NCBI GenBank assembly: GCA_021785235.1
Contig: JAJYGB010000631.1
Location: 1 to 7,249, forward strand
DNA from: Bacteroidota bacterium
GTDB taxonomy: Bacteria; Bacteroidota; Kryptoniia; Kryptoniales; JAKASW01
DNA length: 7,249 nucleotides
Direction of reading: 5' to 3'
Below, piece after piece: positions 7,186 to 7,249 of this stretch; position 1 is the first letter of the stretch; every line of letters begins with the position of its first letter. The translations under genes and the position numbers were made by a program. The notes beneath the pieces were generated by a model. It had not been told where the DNA came from. It did no database searches and worked only from the letters and a program-made list of their open reading frames with translations.

Positions 7186-7249
7186 TCAGAAGATCTTTGT
7201 AATGATGACTTTCCAAACCTCTGGTCCCTCTTCAGTGTATTCCCATTTG
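7186..7249 (-). CDS. C-terminal end of a probable DUF2249-domain protein (partial)
   Basis: At the right edge the minus strand is open for 20 codons up to a TGA at 7186-7188, and the rest of the gene lies outside the window. The visible tail contains WEYTEEGPEVWKV, which closely resembles the typical end of DUF2249 domains (W-E-Y-x-E-E-G-P-E-V-W-R-V). DUF2249 proteins are often encoded beside hemerythrin-like genes, as here, with 48 bp to the next start. The function of the domain is not established; links to nitrogen-oxide or redox metabolism come from gene context. The call rests on a very short stretch recognised from memory. Confidence 0.65.
   Translation of the reverse strand, partial: KWEYTEEGPEVWKVIITKIF

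Overview
The window looks like a piece of an environmental bacterial chromosome with moderately high GC and compact genes. It carries no ribosomal or other taxonomic marker, so the host can only be guessed. The bacilliredoxin points to a lineage that may make bacillithiol-type thiols. That fits Bacteroidota/Chlorobi-type or Firmicutes-like relatives, but this is inference with low confidence. No mobile-element genes, CRISPR array, tRNA or rRNA were seen.

Layout from left to right. (1) On the plus strand is the nearly complete 3' part of a phosphoglucomutase/phosphomannomutase (2-1387), whose first few codons lie outside the window. It is followed by a complete BrxA/BrxB-family bacilliredoxin (1517-1933). 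(2) A 295-bp convergent gap (1934-2228) holds little but foldable DNA: a small hairpin, a probable bidirectional terminator, and a 94-bp inverted-repeat element of the CATTCCC/GGGAATG type. (3) On the minus strand, a tyrosine phenol-lyase (3514-4905) is followed by an MFS transporter (2229-3452). The two are 61 bp apart, with a strong GC-rich hairpin between them. (4) A 146-bp divergent promoter region separates tpl from a plus-strand SAM-dependent methyltransferase with an N-terminal Trm112-like segment (5052-5849). (5) On the minus strand are an AhpD/carboxymuconolactone-decarboxylase-family protein (5908-6378), a 261-bp spacer with a dispersed repeat of the CTCTGTG/CACAGAG type, a hemerythrin-like HHE protein (6640-7137), and the last 20 codons of what looks like a DUF2249 protein (7186-7249).

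How the genes may work together. The clearest metabolic unit is tpl plus the MFS transporter. TPL cleaves L-tyrosine to phenol, pyruvate and ammonium, and the transporter could move tyrosine or export phenol; the substrate is not visible in the sequence. Three separate genes (bacilliredoxin, AhpD-like, hemerythrin with DUF2249) relate to thiol redox, peroxide or O2/NO chemistry, but they sit in different transcription units. The hemerythrin/DUF2249 pair is the only one of these that looks like an operon. The window is mostly ordinary core and accessory metabolism. The most notable points are the complete TPL active site, the hairpin between tpl and the transporter, the repeat elements in the intergenic gaps, and the cut-off DUF2249 gene at the right edge. 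I found no clear evidence of a wholly new system.
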